From positions 558,001-622,000 of the forward strand of contig JAHLMK010000005.1 in assembly GCA_019915135.1 (NCBI GenBank): a DNA stretch of 64,000 bases, given 5' to 3'. Source of the stretch: Strobilurus pachycystidiatus. Its lineage: Eukaryota; Basidiomycota; Agaricomycetes; Agaricales; Physalacriaceae. Shown one piece after another: positions 19,618 through 30,261 of this stretch. Position 1 is the first letter of the stretch, and each line of letters begins with the position of its first letter. The translations under genes were made by a program, and so were the position numbers. The notes below the pieces were generated by a model. That model worked only from the letters and a program-made list of their open reading frames with translations, ran no database searches and had not been told where the DNA came from.

Positions 19618-22600
19618 GAGTGTAAGTATGCCAAGAAAGCCTTTCGAGTGGCTCGTACCCGATTGGCTCATACTGATGAAGACCTCCGAGAAGCTTTGGA
19701 TGAGTATGAAGACCTATATTGTCTGATCTTGGATGAGATGGAAGAGGAAACTAGTGAAGATTCTGATGATGATATGTCAAAGAGTCATTCAAATAACGTC
19801 ACACGTGATACTCAGTCATCTAACCTAGCTTATTCAGCACCCATTCAAGCTCGAGCTTGTACCGCATTCTTTGAAAAGCCAGCCTTAAATCGAAGAACCC
19901 GTAGACGGTTAGCACGTGAAATTGAACGAGTCAGCTACTTAGTCAAGTCTAGTAAATTCACTCATCCTGGACGACCGCTATTAGAGCTCAAGAAGATCAT
20001 GGCACGACCTGCAGGATGCTCCTTCTTAGGAAGTAGAGCTACAGAAACTGAAGCTTACATTGGAAGCCTAGCCAATGATCCGCAAAAGGTTATCATTGAC
20101 TCAGGATCAGATATCACCTTGATCTCAGAAAAGGCTTGGAAGAAGTTAGGCATACAATCTCACCCAAAGCAGGGACAGAAGATTAGCCTAGTTCAAGTAA
20201 CCGAAACATCTGCCATAGATGAGTACGTAACTTTGGAACTCTTTTTCAACACTCCAAAGGGACCTGTTCAACTGAATGTTGACGCTTACGTTGTTAAGGG
20301 AATGAGTTCTCCCTTTATCTTGGGAAATGATTTTGCCGATCAATATTCCCTATCCATTATTCGCAGAGATGGAAAGACTTTCATCAACTTTGCTGATACT
20401 GGACGAGAAATTGAAGTAACTAACTCTCTTGGCAATCCTCGACAAATGGAAAATGGGCACTCTTTCTCAACTAGAGTTTATGAAGTGAAGAGTACTACAG
20501 CAGAAGCTTCTCTTACACGCGTGCAAGCTCATCGAAAGGCTCAGAAGGCTAAGAGACGCCAGCGTATCTTAAATCAAGATGGAAGGGTCACTGCCACTCG
20601 ACGTGTAGTTATAGGACCTGAAACTTGTGTTAAGATTCCCATACACGCTAAATTTCCTAAAGACGGAAGTCTTTATGTTGAGCGTAACATGGAACAGGAC
20701 ACTAATGGACGAAACTTCTGGGGTTCACCTGATACCTTGATTTCAGAACAACATCCCTTTCTTCACATTTCTAACTTTTCTGACCAAGCTATAACAATTG
20801 CCGCTGGTCAAGTAGTCGGAAGTGCTTTCAATCCAAGAAATCACTTAGACAAAGCAGGAAATGGTAAATCTAAGATGGAACAAGAAGCTTATGCTTCTAT
20901 TATCCGGACTATGATAAAGCAACGAAAGGAATGCAATCAAGTTCAGCAAGTTAGTCTTATACAGAGTCAAACCGAAATCAGCTCTAAAGCACAGAGAAAT
21001 GCGACTGAAGCTGATGATCCTAGTGCTTCCGAACCAGTAGAAGGAGGACCTAAGACTGCAGAAACAGCTCCGGAACCAACATCTAGCTCTGACTTTATCA
21101 AATCGGTTAAGATCTCACCAAATTTGAGTACAGAGCAAACAGCTGAACTTACTCAAGTATTGGAGCGAAATCGGAACGCTTTTGGATTAGATGGGCGTCT
21201 TGGAAACTATGACGCCCATGTCAAGATATCACTAAAGCCAGATGCAAAACCTGTGTCTTTACCTCCATTTCCCGCTTCACCTGCAAATCGAGAAGTCATT
21301 GATAAGCAAATTGATTCTTGGATCCAACTTGGAGTTATTGAACCATCTGATAGTCCGTGGGCAGCCCCAACCTTCATTGTTTACCGCAATGGTAAGCCTA
21401 GAATGGTTGTTGACTACCGCAAACTCAACAGTATGGTTATCCCAGATGAATTTCCACTGCCACGACAAGAGGATATTACTCAAGCCCTAACTGGAGCTCA
21501 ATGGTTGACCACTTTAGATGCATTATCGGGATTCACTCAACTAACTATCCATAAGGACTCAAGAGATCCTTTAGCCTTTAGATGTCATCGTGGTCTTTGG
21601 AGATTCGCACGTATGCCTTTTGGATATCGCAACGGTCCAAGCGTTTTTCAACGTGTGATGCAAGAGGTCCTAGCACCATTTCTATGGATCTTTGCTTTGG
21701 TTTATATTGATGACATTGTCATATTTTCCTTAACCTTTGAGGAACATCTTCGACATATTGATCAAATTCTCCAAGCAATTACAAAGTCTGGACTGACTCT
21801 ATCTCCAACAAAGTGTAACTTTGCTTATCAGTCTTTACTACTGTTAGGACAGAAGGTATCACGATTGGGAATGTCAACCCATAAGGAGAAAGTGGAAGCT
21901 ATTCTTATGCTGGAAAAACCACTTTCAATTAAGGAATTGCATACATTCTTAGGAATGATGGTTTATTTCTCTGCATATGTTCCTTTTTATGCTTGGATTG
22001 CACAACCGCTCTTTCAGCTTTTGAAAAAGGGAGTAGAATGGGATTGGCAACCTATTCACGATGAAGCATTTGAACTTTGTAAGCAAGTTCTATCCAATGC
22101 TCCAGTAAGAGCTTATGCAATGCCTGGCTTACCTTATCGTGTGTATACTGATGCATGTGATTACGGATTGGCTGGAATTTTGCAACAAGTTCAACCTATC
22201 AAAGTACGAGACTTGGAAGGAACTCGGGTTTACGAGAAACTGCGAAAATGCTTTGACAATAAGGAAGATATTCCACAGCTAGTTGCTACTCTATCCAAAG
22301 AGTGGGATGATGTGCCTAAGGTTTCTACTTGGGGAACATCATTTGACGAAACAGAAGTTTACGTAGAACGTGTCATCTGTTATTGGTCAAGAGTACTCAA
22401 ATCAGCTGAACGCAATTACTCGCCTACAGAACGAGAAGCTCTGGCTCTAAAAGAGGCCTTGATCAAATTCCAACCTTTCATCGAAGGTGGGACTATTCTA
22501 GCAATAACTGATCATGCGGCTCTAACTTGGAGTCGGACATTTCAGAATGTTAACCGACGTCTACTAACTTGGGGAACGGTATTTTCAGCATTTCCAAATC

Positions 22601-24543
22601 TGCATATAGTGCATCGCGCAGGACGTGTGCATTCCAATGTAGATCCAATTTCGCGCCTACGTCGTAGAATACCTCCAGAAAATGGTCCTATTTCGGATAC
22701 TGTACCTTCAGTGGATCTTACACGTGAAAACGAAGATGCTCTGAAGAATATGTACAGTCAACTCGGACACAAATTTGAGGAAAAACTTCTCACGGTTGCA
22801 TCACGCTTTGTATCATGCAGAGACAACTCTTTCAAAGAAGAGGAACTGACAATATCAATGGATATTCCTGGAAATGAGCAGGATGAGAATGATAACAGTT
22901 GGATCTCGGTTGCAGTTAGTAAGACTTTCAACGTGGAAGTAAGCATGCTGCAAGAAGAAGTACAATGCTGGCGAGATGCTTATATGGCAGATTCCCATTT
23001 CAAAGATGTCATTGAATCCATTCAGGAACCTTCATTTCACTCCAACGCCAAGTACCCGCAATACTACTATAGCGATTCGGGACTGATATTCTTTGAGGAT
23101 TCTAACGGAAACAATAGACTTTGTGTTCCACAGTCTATACGAGTTGAAGTTATGGCTCTAGTTCACAATTCACCTTCTGAATCTGCTCATGCTGGCTATC
23201 ATCGAGGATATAATCGGTTAGCAGTGACTCACTATTGGCCGGGAATGTCTAGAGATTTTAAACAATATGTTAGCACTTGTGACATTTGTCAGAAAACCAA
23301 ACCAAGACGTCATGGACCAATTGGGTTACTTCAGCCTATACCAATTCCAACTCGGCCATTTGAAATAGTAACAATGGATTTCATTCCTGAACTCCCGTTA
23401 TCATCTGGCATTTATGACAATGTCTTAGTCTTAGTTGATAAGCTGACAAAGTATGCCATATTCTTGCCTTGTACGATTAACATTTCCGCAGAGCAAACAG
23501 CAGCACTTTTCATCAAAGAAATTATCTGCAAATATGGCATACCTAAACAAGTAATCAGTGACCGGGATACAAGATGGCGAAATGCATTCTGGAAGGAAGT
23601 CTGTCAACTGATGGGAATGCAGCGTGCACTCACTACCTCACATCATCCGCAAGCTGATGGGCAGACAGAGGTAATGAATCAAAACCTTGAGATTGCCTTA
23701 CGAGCTTACGTAGGATTAGACCGTGATGATTGGGATCATTGGCTAGACAAGTTAGCCTTATCCTATAATACGACCCCACACTCTAGTACGGGAAGCTCAC
23801 CAGCATTCTTACTCTACGGTTATCATCCTGTTACGGAATCCACAATGCTTGCAGATTCTGAATATGTACCACGACCTCTTGGTGACCTCGTGACACGGGG
23901 GGGTATACAGGATGCTATTCACTTGACGCACGAAGAAGACTCTGCAGTTGACATGGTTGAACAGTTTGAAGCAGCTCGTACGCGTGCTAAGGACGCTATA
24001 AAGCTCAGTCAGTCATTTCAGGAAAAGGCTTACAATAGGAACAAACTTCTTGATGAGTTTCAAGAAGGAGATCTTGTTGTTCTTAACCCGCACAGCCTAG
24101 AACTTCTCAAGAAGAAGGAGAAAGGCAGAGGAGTTAAGCTACTTCTCAAGTATGACGGACCATACGAGATTGTACGGAAGCTTAGTCCAATCACGTATCA
24201 ACTCAGAATGCCAGCGGAAAGTAGAATTCATTCTATCTTGAATATAGCTCATCTCGAACGATATGAGAAGTCGCCACCTGAATTAGGGGAGCGACCAATC
24301 AAATCCTTCAATCCTGACGATCTGGAACGTATTGAGGATGAATTTGAAATTGAGAAAATTGTTCAAGAAAGAATGTTTCGTGGTAGCGGCAAACATAAAC
24401 GAGTTAAAAGGTTCAAAGTTCGCTGGAAAGGTTACGATGCAAGTCATGATCGGTGGAAAACAGCAAAGGAATTGAAAAATGCGCCTGAAATAATGGAGAA
24501 ATGGATTGAATTCAAGGAATTACAGAGACCTACGGCTAATTGA
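19618..24543 (+). CDS. pol: Ty3 Pol: protease, reverse transcriptase, RNase H, integrase, chromodomain
   Basis: The frame is continuous with gag across one UGA; coordinates begin just after it. No ATG marks the start, and a GTG lies at 19,648. Counting from 19,648, the protease motif DSGSD begins near residue 151, the reverse transcriptase YIDD near 686 and RNase H (TDACDYGLAG) near 833. The integrase zinc finger (HAGYHRGYNR ... CDICQ) is near 1,180 and the DDE core (MDFIPEL, SDRDTRW, HHPQADGQTE) follows. A chromodomain (FEIEKIV ... FKVRWKGYDASHDRWK) starts near 1,564. The chromodomain places it among chromoviruses, which use it to direct integration to marked chromatin. No other stop or frameshift is seen. 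Confidence 0.95.
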   Translation, partial: ECKYAKKAFRVARTRLAHTDEDLREALDEYEDLYCLILDEMEEETSEDSDDDMSKSHSNNVTRDTQSSNLAYSAPIQARACTAFFEKPALNRRTRRRLAREIERVSYLVKSSKFTHPGRPLLELKKIMARPAGCSFLGSRATETEAYIGSLANDPQKVIIDSGSDITLISEKAWKKLGIQSHPKQGQKISLVQVTETSAIDEYVTLELFFNTPKGPVQLNVDAYVVKGMSSPFILGNDFADQYSLSIIRRDGKTFINFADTGREIEVTNSLGNPRQMENGHSFSTRVYEVKSTTAEASLTRVQAHRKAQKAKRRQRILNQDGRVTATRRVVIGPETCVKIPIHAKFPKDGSLYVERNMEQDTNGRNFWGSPDTLISEQHPFLHISNFSDQAITIAAGQVVGSAFNPRNHLDKAGNGKSKMEQEAYASIIRTMIKQRKECNQVQQVSLIQSQTEISSKAQRNATEADDPSASEPVEGGPKTAETAPEPTSSSDFIKSVKISPNLSTEQTAELTQVLERNRNAFGLDGRLGNYDAHVKISLKPDAKPVSLPPFPASPANREVIDKQIDSWIQLGVIEPSDSPWAAPTFIVYRNGKPRMVVDYRKLNSMVIPDEFPLPRQEDITQALTGAQWLTTLDALSGFTQLTIHKDSRDPLAFRCHRGLWRFARMPFGYRNGPSVFQRVMQEVLAPFLWIFALVYIDDIVIFSLTFEEHLRHIDQILQAITKSGLTLSPTKCNFAYQSLLLLGQKVSRLGMSTHKEKVEAILMLEKPLSIKELHTFLGMMVYFSAYVPFYAWIAQPLFQLLKKGVEWDWQPIHDEAFELCKQVLSNAPVRAYAMPGLPYRVYTDACDYGLAGILQQVQPIKVRDLEGTRVYEKLRKCFDNKEDIPQLVATLSKEWDDVPKVSTWGTSFDETEVYVERVICYWSRVLKSAERNYSPTEREALALKEALIKFQPFIEGGTILAITDHAALTWSRTFQNVNRRLLTWGTVFSAFPNLHIVHRAGRVHSNVDPISRLRRRIPPENGPISDTVPSVDLTRENEDALKNMYSQLGHKFEEKLLTVASRFVSCRDNSFKEEELTISMDIPGNEQDENDNSWISVAVSKTFNVEVSMLQEEVQCWRDAYMADSHFKDVIESIQEPSFHSNAKYPQYYYSDSGLIFFEDSNGNNRLCVPQSIRVEVMALVHNSPSESAHAGYHRGYNRLAVTHYWPGMSRDFKQYVSTCDICQKTKPRRHGPIGLLQPIPIPTRPFEIVTMDFIPELPLSSGIYDNVLVLVDKLTKYAIFLPCTINISAEQTAALFIKEIICKYGIPKQVISDRDTRWRNAFWKEVCQLMGMQRALTTSHHPQADGQTEVMNQNLEIALRAYVGLDRDDWDHWLDKLALSYNTTPHSSTGSSPAFLLYGYHPVTESTMLADSEYVPRPLGDLVTRGGIQDAIHLTHEEDSAVDMVEQFEAARTRAKDAIKLSQSFQEKAYNRNKLLDEFQEGDLVVLNPHSLELLKKKEKGRGVKLLLKYDGPYEIVRKLSPITYQLRMPAESRIHSILNIAHLERYEKSPPELGERPIKSFNPDDLERIEDEFEIEKIVQERMFRGSGKHKRVKRFKVRWKGYDASHDRWKTAKELKNAPEIMEKWIEFKELQRPTAN

Positions 24544-24687
24544 GCCCCAGCACAATTCATCCAATCAACTGAAAACACATTATTTCATGGCATTTCTCCT
24601 TAATTCACGGTTATTCGCATTGCACACCTCTCGAACTTCACACTTACTACCACAGCTGAAACAATGACCGCAGGCGGACATAGCATC

Positions 24688-26210
24688 TTTCATATTTATC
24701 ACCCTGAATCCAACTCGGATGACCATAACAATAACGGCGTCCGAATTCGGCAGTTGCCGCGGCACCTGCCAAATTGGGATTCATTTACCACTCCCGCATC
24801 CTCTCCATCGCGACGCGACCTTGCAGCTTGAGCAGGTTCATTCAAGCCGGGAAACTCCTCAAGAGCCTTGACAAAGGCATTCTCACGCTCTACCGAGCTC
24901 GCCGCGCGTGTAACGCGTCCGAACAATCACCAGGAAAGCAAGATCAGCATCAGAATAAGGGATTGACCCCGGAAGCTGGGATGTGCACAGGGCTTCAGGT
25001 GCGTGATTATTGGTCTCTTTGACACATTTCTGATGACTGTATCGAAACACGCCCGACCTCAACTCTGGACGGTTCCCGGGACTCAGATACGGGTACGCCA
25101 CACTCGGAACGGAATCAATCCATTCTCGGACGTGAATGCTGGCGTTCGCAAACACAGCTGGACCCTCCCTGGACCCAGAGCACTCGTTCGGATAAGGTTT
25201 CAGGATCGCCGAGGACGTAACGCCCGAGAACGGGTACTCGCATTCCGGATCTGGCCAGCTCTGGAATGGGTACGCGACTACGGACGAGCAGGGACTCGGG
25301 GACTATCAGGTGAGTCATTTTAATTCATTCTAGCTCATTTCTGATTGAATTATCAAAACATGCCTACCCCGAACCTCGGACGTCAACACAAGAGCAAAAT
25401 GCGCGAGTGCGCCACATTCCTCCGAACTCCATCATTTCGGATGCGAACGCCAGCGTTCGCAGACGCAACAGGACCATCCCTGGACCCTGAGGACTCGTTG
25501 GAATGAAATTCCACGGCCGCCGAGGACGAAACGCGCGAGAACGAGCACGTTCATTCCGGATCTCTTCAGCCCCGGAACAGGTACGCGACGACGGGCCTCT
25601 AGGAACTTAGGGAGTATCAGGTGCGAGTTTTTAATTCATTCTGACATATTTCTGATTGGATTGTTGCAACACGCCCAACCCGAATATTGCACAACAACTC
25701 GAGGGCCAGATGCGCGATTGCGCCACAATACCGGACACTCAGCCAAATTGGACGCGAACGCCGCTGTTCGCAAACGCAGTCAGACTATCCATGAGCCCTT
25801 GGGACTCATTTGAGGGAAGTTTCAAGCCCACCGCGCGTGAGACGCGCTGGAACATTCAATTACAAGATCTCCGGATTCTGAATCAGATTAGGAGCGATAC
25901 CCCGAAGATTTGAGCACTCAGGGACCTCAGGTGCGCTATTGTGACTCAATATGACTTGTTCCTGATTGATTCATTAAATTACGACAAGCCATAGGTAACG
26001 GAACCAGCATGCATAAGCGAAATTGCGCCACACCCGCGGGACTAGCTCCTGCTCGATGAGATCAAACCGAGTCACGATATTAGAGCTAGCTGATAGCTCT
26101 GGGATAGTGCGCCAAACATTACGACTGGGATACGAGCCCGTCGAGCCCATAGGGACCACCGTGAAGTTGATCCAAGCTCCCGGAAATGAAATGTCAACAC
26201 ATATGAGGTG
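24688..26210. repeat. Degenerate tandem repeat, period about 310 bp, inside Ty3
   Basis: Units open with CAG-GTGCG/GTGAG at 24,999, 25,310, 25,621 and 25,931, spaced 311, 311 and 310 bp. A shorter unit follows and starts again at 26,208. A partial unit precedes 24,999. Each has a TTCTGATTG motif about 30-45 bp in, and three share a GCGAACGC-CGTTCGC core. The openings and TTCTGATTG look like 5' splice and branch sites, so the units may be decayed exon/intron repeats. No open frame spans them. Confidence 0.8.
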
Positions 26211-26325
26211 CGTCTCTTCTGACTCACTTCTGAATCATTAATGACTCACTTCTGGTGCCTTGGGGACGACTTGAAGCCCATCGCATTTTCGCTTTAAGCT
26301 AGCCTTCGACGTCAGGATCAGGCTA

Positions 26326-27851
26326 ATGCCTTCCTCAACTCCCCCACCACCTCCTCCCAATACTCCTCGTGGACCTTATTTCCTGCTTATGCAACTCGGT
26401 CCTGTCTATCTGCTACTCGCTCTGCTTCAGGATTCGTCGCTCGCCTCTGTCCTTCCATTCATTGTTGACCCCGCCATGAATCCCGTCACTGCCTCGGACG
26501 TCATCTATGTTAACGGTCGCTTTGACCTTCAGTGGACCGTCAAGATCCTTCGACCACGAGCCTATGAGTTCTTGTGTGCGTTTAACATGTCTTATTCTCA
26601 TTCTATGCTTACATATATGTAGACAATCTCCTTGTCGACATTATGCGCCAATACTACGCTCTTGGTCTCAACGACGAGAGTATGGGATGGGAGGATTTTC
26701 TGAGCAATATCATCGAACTAGGATTCACTCGTGACAAGATCCTTACGGTGCGTCGAGTGTTCACTATCTGACTATGTCTGACAGTTCCTAGACGATGACT
26801 TGGTCCACGCTTGAGTCGTTGTACCGCTATCAACGCCGCCTTCTTGACAATATACTCCTCATCATCGAATCCCTTTCCATCCTCTTGAAAACATGCGTCG
26901 CCCATGATGTCTACCACTTGTGGAGACCTGATGGCTGCGATGACTGGAATGGCTTTGATTGGCTCGCCCACTTTGCACCCTCCACTCTTTACGACGACGC
27001 TGCGCGCCACGGTCTCAACACCTTTGCTATGAAGGCGTTGTTCTCCCGTATCACTGTCTTACCCAGCCAACCTTTGGACGAACAGTTCTGGCGCTCTACT
27101 CTTGCCTTGCTGGACGAGGAAGTTCGTTGTCTTTATCCTTTCACCTTCATCCATTAACACCACACCGCAGGAGGCTCCCGTCCCATCCGTTTTAGTTGAA
27201 GCCTTTCAACAGATGGCTCTTACCTCTACGGCGGAGACTGTGGTATGTTCACTCCTTCATGTACACTATGGTGTACTTATTACTGCAAAGGATCCGGGCC
27301 CATACAAGTTTACCATTCCCGACTCTTTCGAAGAAGCTTTTGAGCAACTTGAAATGTCTCCTCCATCGCCGCTCGAAGGATTTACTCTTCCTGAACCATT
27401 CAGCATGGAGCCTTGTCCAGTCTATTCTGGTCATGTGGGTGCTCGTTTGACAGACTCCAACCCTGTGCCCATGTCTCGTGATGAGTTGAACAAGATGGAC
27501 GACCTCTACTATCATCCCAGCAAGGCTGAAGAAGCTACCCTTTCCGATGATCTTCGTGCTCCCAACTTCTCTCACTGGGCTGATGCTGCATCCTCTACAG
27601 ACAGTCTCATCAGTGTGGAGAGCTCCATCCATCCTCCATCCTCCAGCAGCGCTGGTTCATCTTCCATGCCATCCCTCATTGATGTCTCTGAGTCTGACTT
27701 CTCGGACGAGTTCATCCTCTTCCGCAGTGACTCGTATGTTGATCCAGAATGGTCAACTGACGAGTCCAACGATGAGGCCATTCAAGCCTCATCTCAGCCC
27801 TTTGGCCGACGTGGAGGACGAAGGCGCAGACGTCATGCTCGTCGTGACTAG
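26326..27851 (+). CDS. Spliced accessory gene of the Ty3 element, unknown function
   Basis: Exons 26,326-26,575, 26,623-26,747, 26,792-27,121 and 27,171-27,851 join in frame to 461 residues. Introns are 44-49 nt with GTGCGT or GTTCGT donors and AG acceptors. A further in-phase GTATGT...AAG stretch (27,243-27,290) may be a fourth intron. The protein has a proline run, a hydrophobic N-terminal segment (YFLLMQLGPVYLLLALL), a helical middle rich in W and Y (YNLLVDIMRQYYALGL; YHLWRPDGCDDWNGFDWL), an acidic serine-rich stretch and a basic tail (RRGGRRRRRHARRD). I recognise no family. It lies in sense orientation between pol and the 3' LTR, the place where env or accessory genes sit in other retroelements. 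Confidence 0.75.
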
Positions 27852-27894
27852 ACTATGGTTTGCTAAACAAGGTAACTCTATGCACGGGGGGCTA

Positions 27895-28587
27895 TGTTAT
27901 GGATAGTACTACTCGCTGGGACTTTACTGGCTTATTGTCTGCATAGACCTACCATTTCTTTTTCTTTTGTCTTATCTTCTATCTATTGTGACTTCATAGT
28001 TACGCTCTGCACAGCCTTAGCTTGGCCTATTGTCTTGCACAGCTTTTGACTCATATTGACTCATGTTTCTGATTTAGAATAACTCACTATGACTCTAGAT
28101 TACTCATTGTGAGTCATTCGATATTCTTACATTAGTATAAGTAGATCGCAACGTTGACCGTTGAATAACAATCTATCTTTACCTCATGCCCACAACCTAC
28201 ACAACACAACTATTCAAGCTTAAGACATTATCTTACGCTTGATACCACAACCGTCAAGGACTCCCGTGAAGTCCTTAATCGAACCTAAGTCTCTCGTGAA
28301 GCCTTACGTTCTCTGCCTCTCTATTCGAGCCTAAGACACTACTCTAAGTCTTACGCCCGATACCATAATCATCTCGGACTCCCGTGAAGTCCCTACTTGA
28401 ACCTAAGTCTCCCTTGAAGCCTTACGTTCCCCATTCCTATTCGTACTAAGACACACCATAAGTCTTACGTCCGATACTGCACATCTAACTCAAGTACGCT
28501 ATACGGTGATCGAACCCTTTGCTTCGGATAACCACGCTTTGCCTCTTGATGCGCCTCGCAGTCTTCATTTATCCAACATTCTTAACA
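27895..28587 (+). repeat. 3' LTR of the Ty3 element
   Basis: Same length as the 5' LTR. Two differences near the end are both transitions at CpG: CCGCG became CCACG and GACGCG became GATGCG. A G-run (CACGGGGGG) just upstream is the likely polypurine primer. Confidence 0.95.
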
Positions 28588-29198
28588 GCGGGCGTCGAGC
28601 CGTCGTCGCGGATGGCACGCGGAGTGGCCGTGCGCGCCGTCCTGGGTTGGTGGTGGTTGCAGTGAGAGTGCGAGATCGATGATATCATCGATCTCGGCAA
28701 GTCCAACTCTGGGCTGGGTTTGAATGCTGACTCTTGGCCAGCAACCGCGACGACCGAGGGCATCCTGCTCATCGTCGTCGCGTCTCGGCCGTCTCTTGCG
28801 CTCTACCCGCCCATTGCCGATTCTAAGAGACGTTTGGCGCGTCCCGCCCGCCCACAGCGCTTGCTCTCGAGTACCCTAAAGTAAGTAACAGCACGTGCTG
28901 TTTGGTTTGGACTTACCTTGTTGATTGCTGGCTTCACCCAGCTTGGCTTTCAACCACCACTGCCAGCCCAGGCGACCATCGAGCTGCCGCGCTGAATTTG
29001 TTCGACGGTACGTCTTTTTCCACTTTGCTTTCTTTTCTTTTCTTTTCTTTTCTTCGTCATTCTGCCCCTACTCTGGCGCGTCGTGCCCGACGACTCGACC
29101 ATGGGACGCGACCGCATGGCGCGTTGGAGCGGGGGTCTTCTAGCTTTTTTTGTTCTTTTCATTGCCTTATCCAACCAATGCTGACAATCACTTACAGC
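28588..29198. other. Cargo region with 26-bp palindrome
   Basis: Contains the first exon of the split minus-strand cargo gene and a perfect 26-bp palindrome at 28,671-28,696 (centre GATATC). It also has a run of TTTTC repeats near 29,030-29,055 and the probable bidirectional promoter towards 29,199. Confidence 0.45.
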
Positions 29199-29576
29199 AT
29201 GGGACGCACGACACGCTCTGGCCGGGAGTTCACGCCCTACGCGGGCTGTGAGTACATCGTCGTTGACGTCGATGTCGCCGACCTGCTCCGCAAGCGCTTT
29301 GCCGAACTCGACGCCGCCGGGGACGACGCCTCTGACCAGGATGATGACCTGGAGCGCGACGGCGATGCCGATGACGCGTCGGATAGCGACGCGCCGTCGC
29401 CCCATCCCCCTACGGTACCACGTTCCTCCCAACCTCCTCCCCGCCCCCACCCTGCCTCCCGACCCCATTCGCCCATTCCTGGAGAATCTGCCCAGGACCC
29501 CCAACCATTGCAGCGAGAGCTAGGGAATTTGAGTGGTTATAACCATAAACCTACTTTCCACGTACAACGGATATAA
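29199..29576 (+). CDS. Cargo gene fragment: acidic protein, 3' end probably replaced
   Basis: The frame opens after a splice-acceptor-like CTTACAG with MGRTTRSGREFTPYAGCEYI. It runs through DVDVADLLRKRFAELD, an Asp-rich stretch and a proline/serine tail, 125 codons in all. The last 15 or so residues come from a different-looking sequence beginning at the hairpin 29,531-29,582, so the gene seems cut there. Function unknown. Confidence 0.45.
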   Translation: MGRTTRSGREFTPYAGCEYIVVDVDVADLLRKRFAELDAAGDDASDQDDDLERDGDADDASDSDAPSPHPPTVPRSSQPPPRPHPASRPHSPIPGESAQDPQPLQRELGNLSGYNHKPTFHVQRI

Positions 29577-30250
29577 CCACTCAGCTCCAACAGGCCTGAA
29601 ATCCATATCTCTGTGGTTAGAGGCATCAGTCTACCCTCGACCGCATATAGTCGGTCCTTTTGAGCTTGAGCAAGGCTGGCATCAGCCAAAACGGGTATAT
29701 ATCCGCACTAGCTTAGGGTTCGCACTGACAATTGACCAAAAGTAGACTATAGCTACCAATTCGGGTAGACCAACGCGCTCCGGTTGCATCACTTGCGGGA
29801 CAGAGCTGCATAATATTCGATACATAGAATGATATACACGAAGTGAATACAACCATGGGAGTGATTCCGCTACAGTGCGAGGGATACTGGGCGTGGGTTG
29901 AAGTAGAAATACGAGAAAGATGCAGCCTTCACTGGGAGTGGCAGGGCTTACGCGCGATGGGGAGAGGGATGTCCATGTATCGGCGCCGTAGCCTACGTGG
30001 CCGGAGCATGCTAGCCCAGCACAAAGTTTGGGGGAGTATACCGACACGCAGGGCGGGAGCCGTCGCCGTCGTCTGCCATATGGCCCGCCAAACCTTCCGC
30101 CCGTCGACTCCGTGCCCGTTGTTGTTATCCTACGCGGTTTCTTCCTTCGCCGTCATCGCGTCAATGTCGAGTGCTCCAGGACTGGGGCAGCGTGAGGTGG
30201 GACCGACACCGTGGAGCCCATGGGCGAGTTGTGTGGAATGAGGATTTAGG
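29521..30250. other. Non-coding stretch with GGTTATAACC hairpin
   Basis: GAGTGGTTATA (29,531-29,541) pairs with TATAACCACTC (29,572-29,582). The motif AGTGGTTATAACCAT recurs directly at 33,961-33,975, shortly before the TET/JBP gene. No gene recognised. Confidence 0.35.
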
Positions 30251-30261
30251 CCGTAATTCAG

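Larger units (their letters stand above)
16424..28587 (+). mobile_element. Complete Ty3 chromovirus retrotransposon (12,164 bp)
   Basis: Two 693-bp LTRs (16,424-17,116 and 27,895-28,587) differ at two positions only. The 5-bp duplication GCGGG flanks the element (16,419-16,423 and 28,588-28,592). Inside are gag, pol with a terminal chromodomain, a tandem-repeat region and a spliced accessory gene before the 3' LTR. At 12 kb it is longer than ordinary Ty3 elements, because of the extra 3.3 kb after pol. It is inserted within hAT-Y. Confidence 0.97.
16339..28772 (-). pseudogene. Cargo gene split by the Ty3 element
   Basis: A minus-strand frame starts at ATG 28,772 (MSRMPSVVAVAGQESAF) and runs to the Ty3 boundary at 28,588. 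Removing the retrotransposon and one GCGGG copy lets the frame continue in phase from 16,423 to a 5' splice site near 16,339 (STPAPTKAGIWAGPVN). The following intron contains the 16,285-16,313 hairpin. The product is not recognised. The unbroken phase across the junction supports a real exon. Confidence 0.5.
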
